Below the pieces are notes generated by a model. The model ran no database searches and had not been told where the DNA came from. It was given only the letters and a program-made list of their open reading frames with translations. A stretch of DNA of 64,000 bases, from assembly GCA_039029315.1 (NCBI GenBank), contig JBCCGK010000034.1, forward strand, positions 1-64,000, read 5' to 3'. Made by a program: the position numbers and the translations under genes. This DNA comes from JBCCCJ01 sp039029315 (GTDB taxonomy: Bacteria > Bacteroidota > Bacteroidia > J057). Positions within the stretch are counted from its first letter, which is position 1, and the number at the start of each line of letters is the position of its first letter. Shown one piece after another: positions 53,864 through 63,080 of this stretch.

Positions 53864-54826
53864 TCACTTCACTTGATACCAGGCTGAAGCAAATTCCTGA
53901 GTATATAGGACTTTCTTTTGAATTTTTGATTGTCTGATCTGCCTTAACCATACATTCTGTGTGGGGCTGAGGTAGACATCAGGAGACTTCCGTTGCCCAA
54001 GCGCACTGTTGATTTTTGTCTTTTGCAGATCAGTTAAGGGCAAATATTTGTAATCACTGTGCTTGAGGTAATATTGAGGATCTTTGTCGGGTCGATAGCC
54101 TTGACTCTTGCGAATGGGGCTACATTGTGCTTGTTGGGCATGGGTCGTCAAGGCATCTGTTGACGTGATTTGTTTGTCATATGTGACTTTGACCACCTCG
54201 CGCCCGCCCATGAAGCCAGGTTCTGTTGCCAGGACGCCTTTTGCCTGACCCAAATGTCCCTCTCCACTCCAGAAGCAATACATGCTGAAATAGGTTTCTT
54301 CGACCTGTCCGTGTTGTGCAGCAAACAACTCCTCTCCCAAAAGGTGCATATAGGGAGGAATTTCTCTCTTCTGCTCTGCCAAAACCGTTTTCATGGCCTG
54401 AAACAAGCCCTGGGCGGAATAATTTCCTGCAACTCCTTTGACAAGGTTTTTTCCCTGCTGATCGACTATGCGCACTACAGGATTGTTCCAGCTAGGTTCG
54501 CCATATCTCTTGAGAATCCGGGCATCCTCTCCTCCCTTATTGTTGAAAATCGCCAGGGGAATGAATTCCTGTTCGATCGCCTCGACCATCAGAGGATGGG
54601 TCAAGACATCATGTCCATAGTTGCGACAAGTTGCACAGCCAGGAACTTCCTGAAACAGAATCAGGATGGGTTTGTCCTGCTTGCTGGCCTGTTGGGCAGC
54701 TTGGTCATAACTACGGTACCACCGAACTTTGCCCAATTCCTGAGACTGGGTAGCAGGAGTTGTTCTGTGCTGTGCTGAAAGCATCATGAAAGGAAGACTA
54801 AGGAATACAAAGAGGATCTGTCTCAT
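53864..54826 (-). CDS. Thioredoxin-like VPGCxxC protein fused to an MsrA-like domain
   Basis: 320 residues. Signal peptide about 1-18. Residues 35-155 form a thioredoxin-like domain with EVPGCATCRNYG (Cys64, Cys67). The family I know as VPGUxxT has Sec at the Cys64 position; here the codon is TGT (54635-54637). Residues 176-240 match MsrA: YCFWSGEGHLGQAKGVLATEPGFMGG followed by VVKVTYDKQITSTDAL, with Cys184 at the catalytic GCFW position. Hence a periplasmic methionine sulfoxide repair role, with the thioredoxin domain as its electron donor, is a reasonable inference. Stand-alone gene. Confidence 0.75.
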   Translation of the reverse strand: MRQILFVFLSLPFMMLSAQHRTTPATQSQELGKVRWYRSYDQAAQQASKQDKPILILFQEVPGCATCRNYGHDVLTHPLMVEAIEQEFIPLAIFNNKGGEDARILKRYGEPSWNNPVVRIVDQQGKNLVKGVAGNYSAQGLFQAMKTVLAEQKREIPPYMHLLGEELFAAQHGQVEETYFSMYCFWSGEGHLGQAKGVLATEPGFMGGREVVKVTYDKQITSTDALTTHAQQAQCSPIRKSQGYRPDKDPQYYLKHSDYKYLPLTDLQKTKINSALGQRKSPDVYLSPTQNVWLRQIRQSKIQKKVLYTQEFASAWYQVK

Positions 54827-54977
54827 AAGAAAAAATCATTTGTCCTAAGATCAGATAATTCCGAAATCCTAATTGTCAGATATCCTACAGATGCGTTGTG
54901 AGACAGAAAGAAAATGTTCAACTCTACTCAAAACCTGTATCAAGGGTCTATAGCTAGATATGTATCTACCAAAGAGA

Positions 54978-56105
54978 TCAGCCTGCCGTTTTATTCTGCT
55001 GTCGCCGAAAAAAGGTAGCTGTCCCCCAATCTGCCCCCCACATCATCAGAAAATAGACTGGCAGAATAAACGGATATAGGACAAAATACATTCCCACATA
55101 GCTGAAGTGGTAATTACTGGCGTGTTCCCCTATGATCAGGCGAACAAAATCAAAACTGAATACATACACACACAAAGCCAAAAACGGAATCAGAAAACTG
55201 CCCACAATCATGACCCATGAGAAGTATTTGAAAGGGTTGGCCTTTCGGAAAAAGTAGATAGCTGCTAGATGGAACAGCATAAAAAGAAACCCGACCAATA
55301 ATCCAATATTGTCTAGTGCAATATCAGTCAGAACCCGAGCGGCAGCAGGCATGTCTGGCTCAAAAGAAATTCGTAAAATATCCGCTGGCAATGTGTCAAA
55401 TGTCCAACTGGCCAAGCTAGAGATATCACCAGTTGTAGGCGGCCCAAGATTACTCTGAATAGCATGGGAACATTTGGACGCATCCAGAATTACTTCCAGA
55501 CCACCAAATGACTTCCAGTATCTGGCTGGGGAGAGGGCATAACGAAAATCATAGATCTTCATCCATTGGTTGCGATTGACCCATCTATCCGCTTTGTAAT
55601 GTATGCTGATGGTATGCTTTCCGGAAGTCAAATCAAGCTCAAAGTATTTCAAATCATTTAGGTAGATATGAAATTCAGACGTCTCTGTCGTATGGAGGAA
55701 GCTGATCGGAACTTGTTGCCAATCCTCTTCATCAAAAAAAAGCCCAAAATCTGAAAAGGGTGTCCCTTCCAACTGTTTGTACTGTTCTGGTACCGGGAGT
55801 AGATTCACAGCCTGCTCATCTATCCAGACTTCAAAATCTTCTTTGTACTCTGAGGCATAAAAAAGAAGTGGAATCTGCGTTCCGGATTTTTGGGTTTCAA
55901 TGTGATATTCAATGAAAAACGAAGCGCTTGTAAAATCAGAATCGGGAACAATCTTCAAGCGTTCATAGAGAATGTCGACGTCCTTACTGGTAAAAGGAGA
56001 ACTTGATAATGTGCCTTCCAGGGTAGGGGAGGCCATATTTGCCGAACTACTATACGGCAGAAGGAGAAACAACAGGCAAGTTGTATAGGAAACAAGTGTT
56101 TTCAT
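54978..56105 (-). CDS. Unrecognised membrane protein with periplasmic domain
   Basis: 375 residues from the ATG at 56105, where a signal peptide (MKTLVSYTTCLLFLLLPYSSSA) starts; the frame is open to 56312 but adds an unlikely tail. Residues 25-235 look like a soluble beta-rich periplasmic domain with regular strands (FHIYLNDLKYFELDLTSGKHTISIHYKADRW). The C-terminal part has about three or four membrane helices (LLVGFLFMLFHLAAIYFF, WVMIVGSFLIPFLALCVYVF, YVLYPFILPVYFLM-like). No enzyme motif is visible. The function is unknown. Confidence 0.6.
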   Translation of the reverse strand: MKTLVSYTTCLLFLLLPYSSSANMASPTLEGTLSSSPFTSKDVDILYERLKIVPDSDFTSASFFIEYHIETQKSGTQIPLLFYASEYKEDFEVWIDEQAVNLLPVPEQYKQLEGTPFSDFGLFFDEEDWQQVPISFLHTTETSEFHIYLNDLKYFELDLTSGKHTISIHYKADRWVNRNQWMKIYDFRYALSPARYWKSFGGLEVILDASKCSHAIQSNLGPPTTGDISSLASWTFDTLPADILRISFEPDMPAAARVLTDIALDNIGLLVGFLFMLFHLAAIYFFRKANPFKYFSWVMIVGSFLIPFLALCVYVFSFDFVRLIIGEHASNYHFSYVGMYFVLYPFILPVYFLMMWGADWGTATFFRRQQNKTAG

Positions 56106-56361
56106 GAAAAAGATAGGTTGTGAAGAATAATGCCATGGAAATGTCTCAAGGCTTGAGTTGTGACGGTTTTGATGCTTCACATTCCATTTTTTTTGCCTGA
56201 AAAGTTGAAGAGGAGAGAGGCCAGAGAAGGAGATGCCCCTTTCAGGGCGCGAGGATAAGATTTTTGGTAGAAAGTAGGAGAATGCGAAAGAAAGGTTTGG
56301 GGCATTCCTCAAAATCTTCGTACTTATTGGGGTCGTGAATTTTTCTTTTTAGGGTGCCTTT

Positions 56362-57795
56362 ATGTTCCGATCACAAGTGGTGCGGCTTATGCTTACGTTG
56401 ACTCCAAAGGAGTTGAAACGATTTCATAAATACCTTACCTCACCTTTTTTTAACACCCACAAGGACACCATTCGTTTGTTTGAAGTGTTGGCAGCTGCCT
56501 ATCCGGACTTCCCACCAGAAAAGATCGAAGCTCAGACAATCTTCTATCAATTGTTTCCTGATACTCCTTATAAAGATGAAGTGTTGCGGACCTTGCGGAA
56601 ATATCTGCTCAATCATCTGAAAAACTTTATCACGTATTTGGCCTGGCAGGAGGACACCCACTCTCCCAATCTGTTTCTTCTGGAAGCATTGTCAAATCGA
56701 GGGCGAGAAGAGGATTTCGTCAAGGAATTCAACAAGAGCAAAAAGAAATTAAAAACGATCAAACAATTAGACTCTTCCTCTTTTTTCCAACAATACTATC
56801 TCGACAAGGTTTGGATCACACATGAATTGATGTTTCGTAAGCGGAAGCAGTTACCAGATATGAAATCTCCTTCCGTTTCATTGGATCACTTTTATCTCAA
56901 TGAAAAACTTCAGCTGTATGCCTCTGCCCTGGGAAGTAGCAATGTATTAGCGACAGAATTGTCACACTTTTTTTTCAAAGAAGAAATTCTGGCGATCGTT
57001 CAGGAGAATCTGGATCGCTTTCCCTTGTTGATCCAGGCTAATTATCTGGCGGTTACCTTTCTGGAAAACGAGCAAACTTCAGCTGACAATTTTGGCCGCT
57101 TTCGTCAGATTCTCTCTGAACATACTGATGCATTCAGCATACAGGATTTGGGAAATCTGTATATCTATGCCATCAATTTTGCCAATCGACAATACTTGCA
57201 TGGAAAAAAAGCTTTTCTGAGTCAAATGTTTGAGCTGTACAAAGAGATGTTGGATCTGGATTTGTTGTTTGACGGAAAAAGCTTCCCTGCCATGAATTAC
57301 AAAAATCTCACCACCCTTGGGTTACGGCTAGGAGAATTGACCTGGACCGAACAATTCCTGGAAAGCTATAAAGACAAGCTGAAGGAAGAATCCAGACAGG
57401 ACTCATATCATTACAATCTAGCCCATCTCCGCCTGTATCAGCAACAATATTCTGAGGCATTGAAACTATTACAGACAGTTTCCTTTTTGGATGCCTTTTA
57501 TCAAATGGATGCGAAATTGCTGCAGCTCAAGATTTATTATGAAATGGGAGAAGTAGAAATGTTTTTTACCCTCAACAAAACCTTTCAGACCCATATCTCA
57601 AGACAAAAGAATATCCCCCAAGCGCGCAGACAAGCCTATCTGAACTTTGCTCGACTCACCAAATCTTTATTTCGGATCAGGATTGACGAGAAATCAAATC
57701 TGAAGGAAGTGGTGGCTAAAGTAGAAACCATGGTCCCTTTGATTGAAAAAGAATGGCTGAAGATTGAGATGGAGAAGTTGCAGGAAAATCATTAA
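56362..57795 (+). CDS. Unrecognised helical cytoplasmic protein (TPR-like)
   Basis: 477 residues, no signal peptide or membrane segment, rich in helical, charged sequence. The N-terminus LMLTLTPKELKRFHKYLTSPFFNTHKDTIRLFEVL (9-43) and later segments such as YHYNLAHLRLYQQQYSEALKLLQTVSFLD (about 351-379) read like helix-turn-helix repeats of the TPR kind. I recall similar N-termini in several proteins of unknown role in Saprospiria-type genomes, but cannot confirm it. It is divergent from the membrane protein gene and is followed by a hairpin. Confidence 0.6.
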   Translation: MFRSQVVRLMLTLTPKELKRFHKYLTSPFFNTHKDTIRLFEVLAAAYPDFPPEKIEAQTIFYQLFPDTPYKDEVLRTLRKYLLNHLKNFITYLAWQEDTHSPNLFLLEALSNRGREEDFVKEFNKSKKKLKTIKQLDSSSFFQQYYLDKVWITHELMFRKRKQLPDMKSPSVSLDHFYLNEKLQLYASALGSSNVLATELSHFFFKEEILAIVQENLDRFPLLIQANYLAVTFLENEQTSADNFGRFRQILSEHTDAFSIQDLGNLYIYAINFANRQYLHGKKAFLSQMFELYKEMLDLDLLFDGKSFPAMNYKNLTTLGLRLGELTWTEQFLESYKDKLKEESRQDSYHYNLAHLRLYQQQYSEALKLLQTVSFLDAFYQMDAKLLQLKIYYEMGEVEMFFTLNKTFQTHISRQKNIPQARRQAYLNFARLTKSLFRIRIDEKSNLKEVVAKVETMVPLIEKEWLKIEMEKLQENH

Positions 57796-58191
57796 AGAGG
57801 CCCCAAGAAACGGGAATTTTCATTGGGGCCGATTGCGACAGGTTATATGGAATCCTCATGTTGAAAAGGAATCATTTTAGCTGTAAGGAAGGGAATCACG
57901 AAGTTATATGAATTCCCAAAGAAAGAGCAACAGCCAGAAGGATGGTGTGTTTGATAAAAACAGGCAGGCAACAGTAGTGTTTATTTGCTACTGCCACCTA
58001 CACATCCACAGTAGTCTGGTATAAAAGGAATTATTACTTCGAATAATTCCAGAAATAGTTAGGGAACACATCTTGCTTCTCTTTCGTTTGTATTCAATGT
58101 TTATACATCAAACTTACAAGCCGAAGAGAAGAAAATGAACATCAAAAAAATGCAATTGTGAGAAAAAATAATCTCCATACCTTTTGATATC
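57796..58191. other. Gene-free region with two hairpins
   Basis: No gene is called. A perfect 8-bp stem (GGCCCCAA at 57799-57806 with TTGGGGCC at 57823-57830) follows the plus-strand gene; no T-tract follows on the plus strand. A perfect 9-bp stem (GGAATTATT at 58027-58035 with AATAATTCC at 58042-58050, loop of six) lies after the S8 protease on the minus strand and is followed there by CCTTTTAT-like sequence. Both are candidate terminators; the second fits the protease. Confidence 0.5.
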
Positions 58192-61026
58192 CTATTCCCG
58201 AATGATCAACGGAAATGTCTGCGGGAATCCATTCCCAATCAGTTTCAACCAATAAACCCCCTGTGCCAGTCTCGGCAAGTTCAGATGAACTGTCCGCTCA
58301 TGAGATGTTGAGAGAGGAGATTCCCACAACCGTTGGCCCGTTAGATTCACAATTTGAACCGACATCGGTGAAGATTCCAGAGATGCCTGTGGAGGAGCGT
58401 ATAGGGTGATTTTGTCCTTCGCTGGAATAGGGCCAATTCTCCATTCTTCTTTAAGTAATTGTGTCTCTTGAGGCGTTTGCGGACGGATCTCAATCGTCTG
58501 TAAACTTTGCGTTGAGAGGTTGTTGAGTGAGATGGTGCTTCCATCAGATCGTATGAGGAGTGCTTGTGAAATCTTGATGGAAAAGGAGGCTAACTGCTTT
58601 ATGGTCGAGTCTATGCCGATATTATCAATCATAACCGTGATCCCACCAATGGCCAGAATTCCATTTCCGTTTGTGCCACTTTGATTGAGGCGTGTGATGC
58701 CAAAGTGGAGTTTTCGGTTTGCGAAGTCATTGATAACAAGAGTGTCTATTCCTGTCCCATCATCCAGGAAGGAACTTTGGGGAAGAATATGGATCGGCTG
58801 AGACAATGGCATATCATAAGAAAGGGTAAGTGCCACTCCATAGACGTCCTGCAACAAACTGCTATCGACGCTTTCGAGCCGAATATCGAAAAAAGCGGTA
58901 TCCCCAACGGACATGCTGCTTTGATCGAATTCCATGCCAAGGTGAATCAGACTGTTTGCAGAATTCGCCCCTGAAAAGCTCCCCTGAAAGTTTTGGCGAA
59001 CTACATTTCCATCCTGTTCCGCATCAATCTGTCCGTTGCCATCAGCATCTACATGGCAATAATCAACATCTGCTGCGATGGAATGGGATGACGGAAATGC
59101 CTGATTCCATGAATTCGTATTTTGTGCTGAGAAAGTTGTGCTTGCATTGGTCCTTGTTGGGCCTGAACTTCCATGGATTAGCCCAATTGTTAGATAATCT
59201 TTGAGGTTGACAACCCCATTGGCATCAGCATCACCCGGCCAGACGCAGTCAGGTTGCAAGCTCACATCTATTCTGGTAGATTTTTGATGGCCACAATTGT
59301 TGAATACAGTGAAATAATACTTCCCGCTTTCTGTGAATGTCATTTTTTTCCCTGTACCGATAACATCCCCTTTTTTTGTCCACTCATAGGTGTAGCCAGG
59401 GGCTTGCAACAGAGCTGGCATCGTCAGGCTCGGGCCACAGTGAACCGTATCTAACTTGTGAGGTAAATACAACCACTTGACTTTGACTGTTTGGGAAAAT
59501 GAATCTACACAGCTTCCATTTGACGCAACAAGCATGAATTCATGTGTGCCAAATAGTCTTTTGACAGAATAGGATGGGGTTTCGGAAGTCGAGAATAAGT
59601 TTCCATTAAAAAACCATTCATAACTGCTTGCGTCAGAAGACAGATTGGTCGGTATCACCAACTCATCGTAGCAAACGATAGGACTCGGTAAGGAGAACTC
59701 CGCCACTACCTCACAGGATGAATTTGTTGTATCCTGCTGATCTGTAAATAATTGGGATAGATCTAGTTTGCCACTGGTTATGCTTTTGCCATACAAGGAG
59801 GGAAGGGTGAGGGTATTCTCCATGATCTTTTCTGTGGCCTCCTCTGCAGACTCGAATCCGAGATGACTATAGAGAAGAACCATCGCACCAGTGACCATCG
59901 GAGCTGCCATGGAGGAACCACTCATGTACCCGTAAGATCCACCTGGGAGGGTACTCAGGATAGATTTTCCTGGCGCAAAAAGATCTACGCTGTTTTCTCC
60001 AATATTCGAAAAAATGGCCAAATTATCCAGATTGGTAAGTGCACCTACAGAGATGATATTATCGTTGGAATAGCTTGCTGGAAACAATGGGGCGATGTCA
60101 TTGTCATTCCCAAAATTGTTGCCGGCAGCTGTAACAAGAACATGCTCAGCTTCCTCTGCATAGTCGATGATCTGCTCAAGAGCTTGACTATAAGCACTGC
60201 CTCCCCAACTGTGATTGGAGATCTGGGCGCCCATGTTGATCGCATAATCCAGTGCTGCAATGGCATCCGAGGTATAGCCTTTTCCATCCTGATTCAGGAA
60301 TTTGAGTCCCATGAGCTGCACATCCCAGGATACCCCGGCAATTCCAATTCCGTTGTTGCCTTGAGCACCAATAATTCCACTGACATGGGTTCCATGACCG
60401 CTGGCATGATCATCAGAGGGATCATTGTCGTTGTTGACAAAATCCCATCCAATAAAATCATCTACATATCCATTTCCATCCTCATCTATCTGATTGACAT
60501 CTCCGGGATCGAAGATCCATTGTTGGCCATTCCAATGAAGAACACTTCCATCTCCATCAGCATCCTCAGCGAGGTTTTGCCAGATATTATCTATTAGATC
60601 AGGATGTGTCCAGTCGATGCCAGAGTCCAACACCCCCACAATCACCGAATCATTTCCGGTTTCTGTAGCCCAGGCAGTTTCTGCACGGATATCTGCCCCC
60701 CAAATTCCGCCAAACTGACCAATGTTTTTTAATGCCCATTGTCTGCCAAACTCAGGATCATTAGGCGTCTGAAAGGCCGCTACAGCATAATCAGGCTCCA
60801 TGAACTGAATCTCTGGGCCAAGGATTTTTCTGACTTCAGAAGCCGTGATTTTTGAAGGGAAATGCCATACCTCCAGCTTCGAGCTATGTTGGATTTTTAA
60901 GCTCTTGCGGATGAATTGTTGATCCTCAACAGGCTTTTTGGTTGAGATGATCCATCTTGAGGTTTGAGCATGAAGAATAAAAGGGATTGTTAAGCAAGAA
61001 AGGAGCACAAAGACCTGCCGCACCAT
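58192..61026 (-). CDS. Secreted S8 (subtilisin-like) protease with T9SS C-terminal sorting domain
   Basis: 944 residues from the ATG at 61026 (frame open to a TTG at 61038). Signal peptide about 1-22. The catalytic triad is intact: Asp134 (VGVLDSGIDW), His211 (SGHGTHVSG) and Ser372 (SGSSMAAP). After the domain there are Ig-like segments, then two calcium-binding dockerin-like stretches (GDADANGVVNLKDY and VDADGNGQIDAEQD). The last 80 residues (WRIGPIPAKDKITLYAP up to YWLKLIGN) match a type A T9SS sorting domain. It is therefore a likely cargo of the secretion system encoded in the window, an extracellular peptide-generating protease. Confidence 0.93.
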   Translation of the reverse strand: MVRQVFVLLSCLTIPFILHAQTSRWIISTKKPVEDQQFIRKSLKIQHSSKLEVWHFPSKITASEVRKILGPEIQFMEPDYAVAAFQTPNDPEFGRQWALKNIGQFGGIWGADIRAETAWATETGNDSVIVGVLDSGIDWTHPDLIDNIWQNLAEDADGDGSVLHWNGQQWIFDPGDVNQIDEDGNGYVDDFIGWDFVNNDNDPSDDHASGHGTHVSGIIGAQGNNGIGIAGVSWDVQLMGLKFLNQDGKGYTSDAIAALDYAINMGAQISNHSWGGSAYSQALEQIIDYAEEAEHVLVTAAGNNFGNDNDIAPLFPASYSNDNIISVGALTNLDNLAIFSNIGENSVDLFAPGKSILSTLPGGSYGYMSGSSMAAPMVTGAMVLLYSHLGFESAEEATEKIMENTLTLPSLYGKSITSGKLDLSQLFTDQQDTTNSSCEVVAEFSLPSPIVCYDELVIPTNLSSDASSYEWFFNGNLFSTSETPSYSVKRLFGTHEFMLVASNGSCVDSFSQTVKVKWLYLPHKLDTVHCGPSLTMPALLQAPGYTYEWTKKGDVIGTGKKMTFTESGKYYFTVFNNCGHQKSTRIDVSLQPDCVWPGDADANGVVNLKDYLTIGLIHGSSGPTRTNASTTFSAQNTNSWNQAFPSSHSIAADVDYCHVDADGNGQIDAEQDGNVVRQNFQGSFSGANSANSLIHLGMEFDQSSMSVGDTAFFDIRLESVDSSLLQDVYGVALTLSYDMPLSQPIHILPQSSFLDDGTGIDTLVINDFANRKLHFGITRLNQSGTNGNGILAIGGITVMIDNIGIDSTIKQLASFSIKISQALLIRSDGSTISLNNLSTQSLQTIEIRPQTPQETQLLKEEWRIGPIPAKDKITLYAPPQASLESSPMSVQIVNLTGQRLWESPLSTSHERTVHLNLPRLAQGVYWLKLIGNGFPQTFPLIIRE

Positions 61027-61130
61027 AGATTGATTCAAAAACTAGAATAGCTTAGGTAATGAAAAATATCTTATAAAAGTATATGGGAAGATCGGTCTTT
61101 TTTTTGAAAAGAACAACTTTCTTGACCCGT

Positions 61131-61157
61131 GACGAAAAAGCCCCCGAAAGGGGGACT
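61131..61157 (-). terminator. Intrinsic terminator after nuoG
   Basis: On the plus strand CCCCC (61141-61145), GAAA and GGGGG (61150-61154) form a 5-bp core, extended by AG/CT pairs with one bulged base. On the minus strand the stem is followed by CTTTTTC. It lies about 45 bases after the nuoG stop and separates it from the protease gene. Confidence 0.75.
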
Positions 61158-61200
61158 CTCATCGAATCCATATGTCTATCAAGTGATTCTAGATCTCTGT

Positions 61201-62922
61201 TTACCAGTTAGGCGCATACTCCAGTTGGGTGTGTTTGAAGGATGCCTTTGGGGGCTTGTAGGATACTTTGAGGGACGAAAGCGCATCAAAGTCTTTCTGC
61301 ATATTGGCAAAAATATCCTTGTGATGAGTATAGTTCATGTCGAGCCCCATGGCTTGAGCTACCTTGCTGATCAGCATCCAGCTTGGGAGCACATCGAATA
61401 TGTTTTCGAGATTTCTCCAATGGTCAACTGCGACAGCTCCTTTGTCCAATCGGCTTTTGGGGAGACGCATCCAGAGATCAGGAGTCATCTGCTTTACTTG
61501 TTTGGCCAGAGTGGTTACTTGTGCGATTCCTTTATGATTCACGAAGGTTCCTTCGGCTTCAATGGAGATAGCAGCTGGTAGCAGTACATCGACGAATTCG
61601 AAGCATTCTTGTCTGTGCAAGCCATGTGCGATGACGGTAGCCCTGGAAAGATCTTCAGCTGTGAGTTGGGCAAAGACATGATCATCCTCTAGTGAATACA
61701 GGAAGGGAGCATCTCCTTCTTTCAGTTTGGTTTTCAACTCCTCCATGCTGATAGAGGTGAATCCCAACATCTCACAAGCTGCAGCATTTGGCGCACAATC
61801 ATCCTGCATGAGCCAATCATCTCCTCTTCCTTCTTCAATCTGAGGAACATAAAAGAGTTCTGACACACCAATCGCACTGCCCAATTCTTTCAAGGCATAA
61901 TTACTTTCGAAAGACGCATGAGGAGAGCCCAGGAAGATGATGTTGGCTCCCTGTCCCTTGGTGAAGCTAGCAGCCTTCTGGATTCCGTCTTCGAAATTTA
62001 CCGGGATATCTCCTTTAATTTTGGTGCCGGAGACACGATTTTCATTATAATAATCTACATTCAATCGATGTGCATCTGGCATCCAATATCCATTGATGTC
62101 CTGATTTTCTCTTGGCGTAATTCGCAGAACTTTGTTGTCTCTGATCCAGACATCGATATTGGTTCCTGTACTGTCATTCAAGTCGATGGAAGGCGCATGT
62201 GCCATCTCCCAAACTCTGGCTTTGAATCTGTGTGCTTTGCTGGTCAGGGCACCAACGGGACAGATATCGATGGTATTCATGGAATATGGATCGTCAAAGG
62301 TCTCACCAGGAGGTGTTCCCGGATAGTTCCTGTCTCCACGCCCAATGATGGTCAACTGATTAGACTCAGAGATCTCCTCTGTGAATCGGGTACATCGGGT
62401 ACAGTTGATACAACGTTCCTCATCCAAAATGACTCTCGGGCCAAGATCAACTCTTTTGCGCTTGTGTCGTTTTTGGTTCTCAAATCGCGAACCCTCTGGT
62501 CCGTATTTGTAGGTCCAGATTTGTAAGGGACATTCGCCCGCTTGATCACAAATTGGACAGTCCAGCGGGTGATTAATCAACATATATTCCAGCACACCCT
62601 GCTGATCTCGTTTGATGGTCTCCGAACTTCTGTGAGTTTTTACGAACATCTTGTCGCCAAGCGGGGTGTTACAGGCAGTGTTGGGCTTGCGACCCCACTG
62701 AATGATTGGATTCCCTTCTTCGTCAAATTGATATTCTCCACTGGCGCGATCCCTGGCATGATACCCCACTTCAACCAGACACATCCGGCAGTTAGTAGGA
62801 ATGCTCATGGCGGGGTGATAGCAGAAGTAAGGAATCTCTATTCCATTATCGAGAGCAAATTGTAGCAACATGTGCTTGCCTTCGAATTCTATGGCCTTTC
62901 CGTCTATGGTAACCGTTGGCAT
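61201..62922 (-). CDS. nuoG: NADH-quinone oxidoreductase subunit G
   Basis: 573 residues. Cluster ligands in order: a [2Fe-2S] set at C34, C45, C48 and C84, the His-coordinated N5 site H118/C122/C125/C131 (HPLDCPICDQAGECPLQ), and C171/C174/C177 with C221 (DICPVGALTSK). A short molybdopterin-oxidoreductase-like region follows (LLPAAISIEAEGTFVNHKGIAQ). It is the electron-wire subunit of respiratory Complex I on the cytoplasmic arm. It is far shorter than E. coli NuoG, as in other short forms. Notably no other nuo gene flanks it: the upstream neighbour is divergent, and a terminator follows. Confidence 0.92.
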   Translation of the reverse strand: MPTVTIDGKAIEFEGKHMLLQFALDNGIEIPYFCYHPAMSIPTNCRMCLVEVGYHARDRASGEYQFDEEGNPIIQWGRKPNTACNTPLGDKMFVKTHRSSETIKRDQQGVLEYMLINHPLDCPICDQAGECPLQIWTYKYGPEGSRFENQKRHKRKRVDLGPRVILDEERCINCTRCTRFTEEISESNQLTIIGRGDRNYPGTPPGETFDDPYSMNTIDICPVGALTSKAHRFKARVWEMAHAPSIDLNDSTGTNIDVWIRDNKVLRITPRENQDINGYWMPDAHRLNVDYYNENRVSGTKIKGDIPVNFEDGIQKAASFTKGQGANIIFLGSPHASFESNYALKELGSAIGVSELFYVPQIEEGRGDDWLMQDDCAPNAAACEMLGFTSISMEELKTKLKEGDAPFLYSLEDDHVFAQLTAEDLSRATVIAHGLHRQECFEFVDVLLPAAISIEAEGTFVNHKGIAQVTTLAKQVKQMTPDLWMRLPKSRLDKGAVAVDHWRNLENIFDVLPSWMLISKVAQAMGLDMNYTHHKDIFANMQKDFDALSSLKVSYKPPKASFKHTQLEYAPNW

Positions 62923-63080
62923 ATGTGCGCGAAGCTTTTTTTGATCAAATTAAGGTCGGCGTGAAATTAGAAAAAAATCTCAGAATTTCTAGTTCCGAAT
63001 AGAGAGTTCGGGGCATAGAAGGAAGAATCTCTCTGAGAACTCTGTACTCTGAACTCGGAACTTTCTTTTATCTTTACTTT

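Noticed and set aside
57981..58058. Short minus-strand peptide ending in DYCGCVGGSSK, which looks like a RiPP precursor core
   Set aside because: Only 25 codons after an in-frame stop, with no ATG or GTG start and no modification enzyme nearby.
59863..60597. 244-residue open frame on the plus strand opposite the S8 protease
   Set aside because: It is antisense to a well-supported protease domain; the open frame follows from the codon usage of the real gene.
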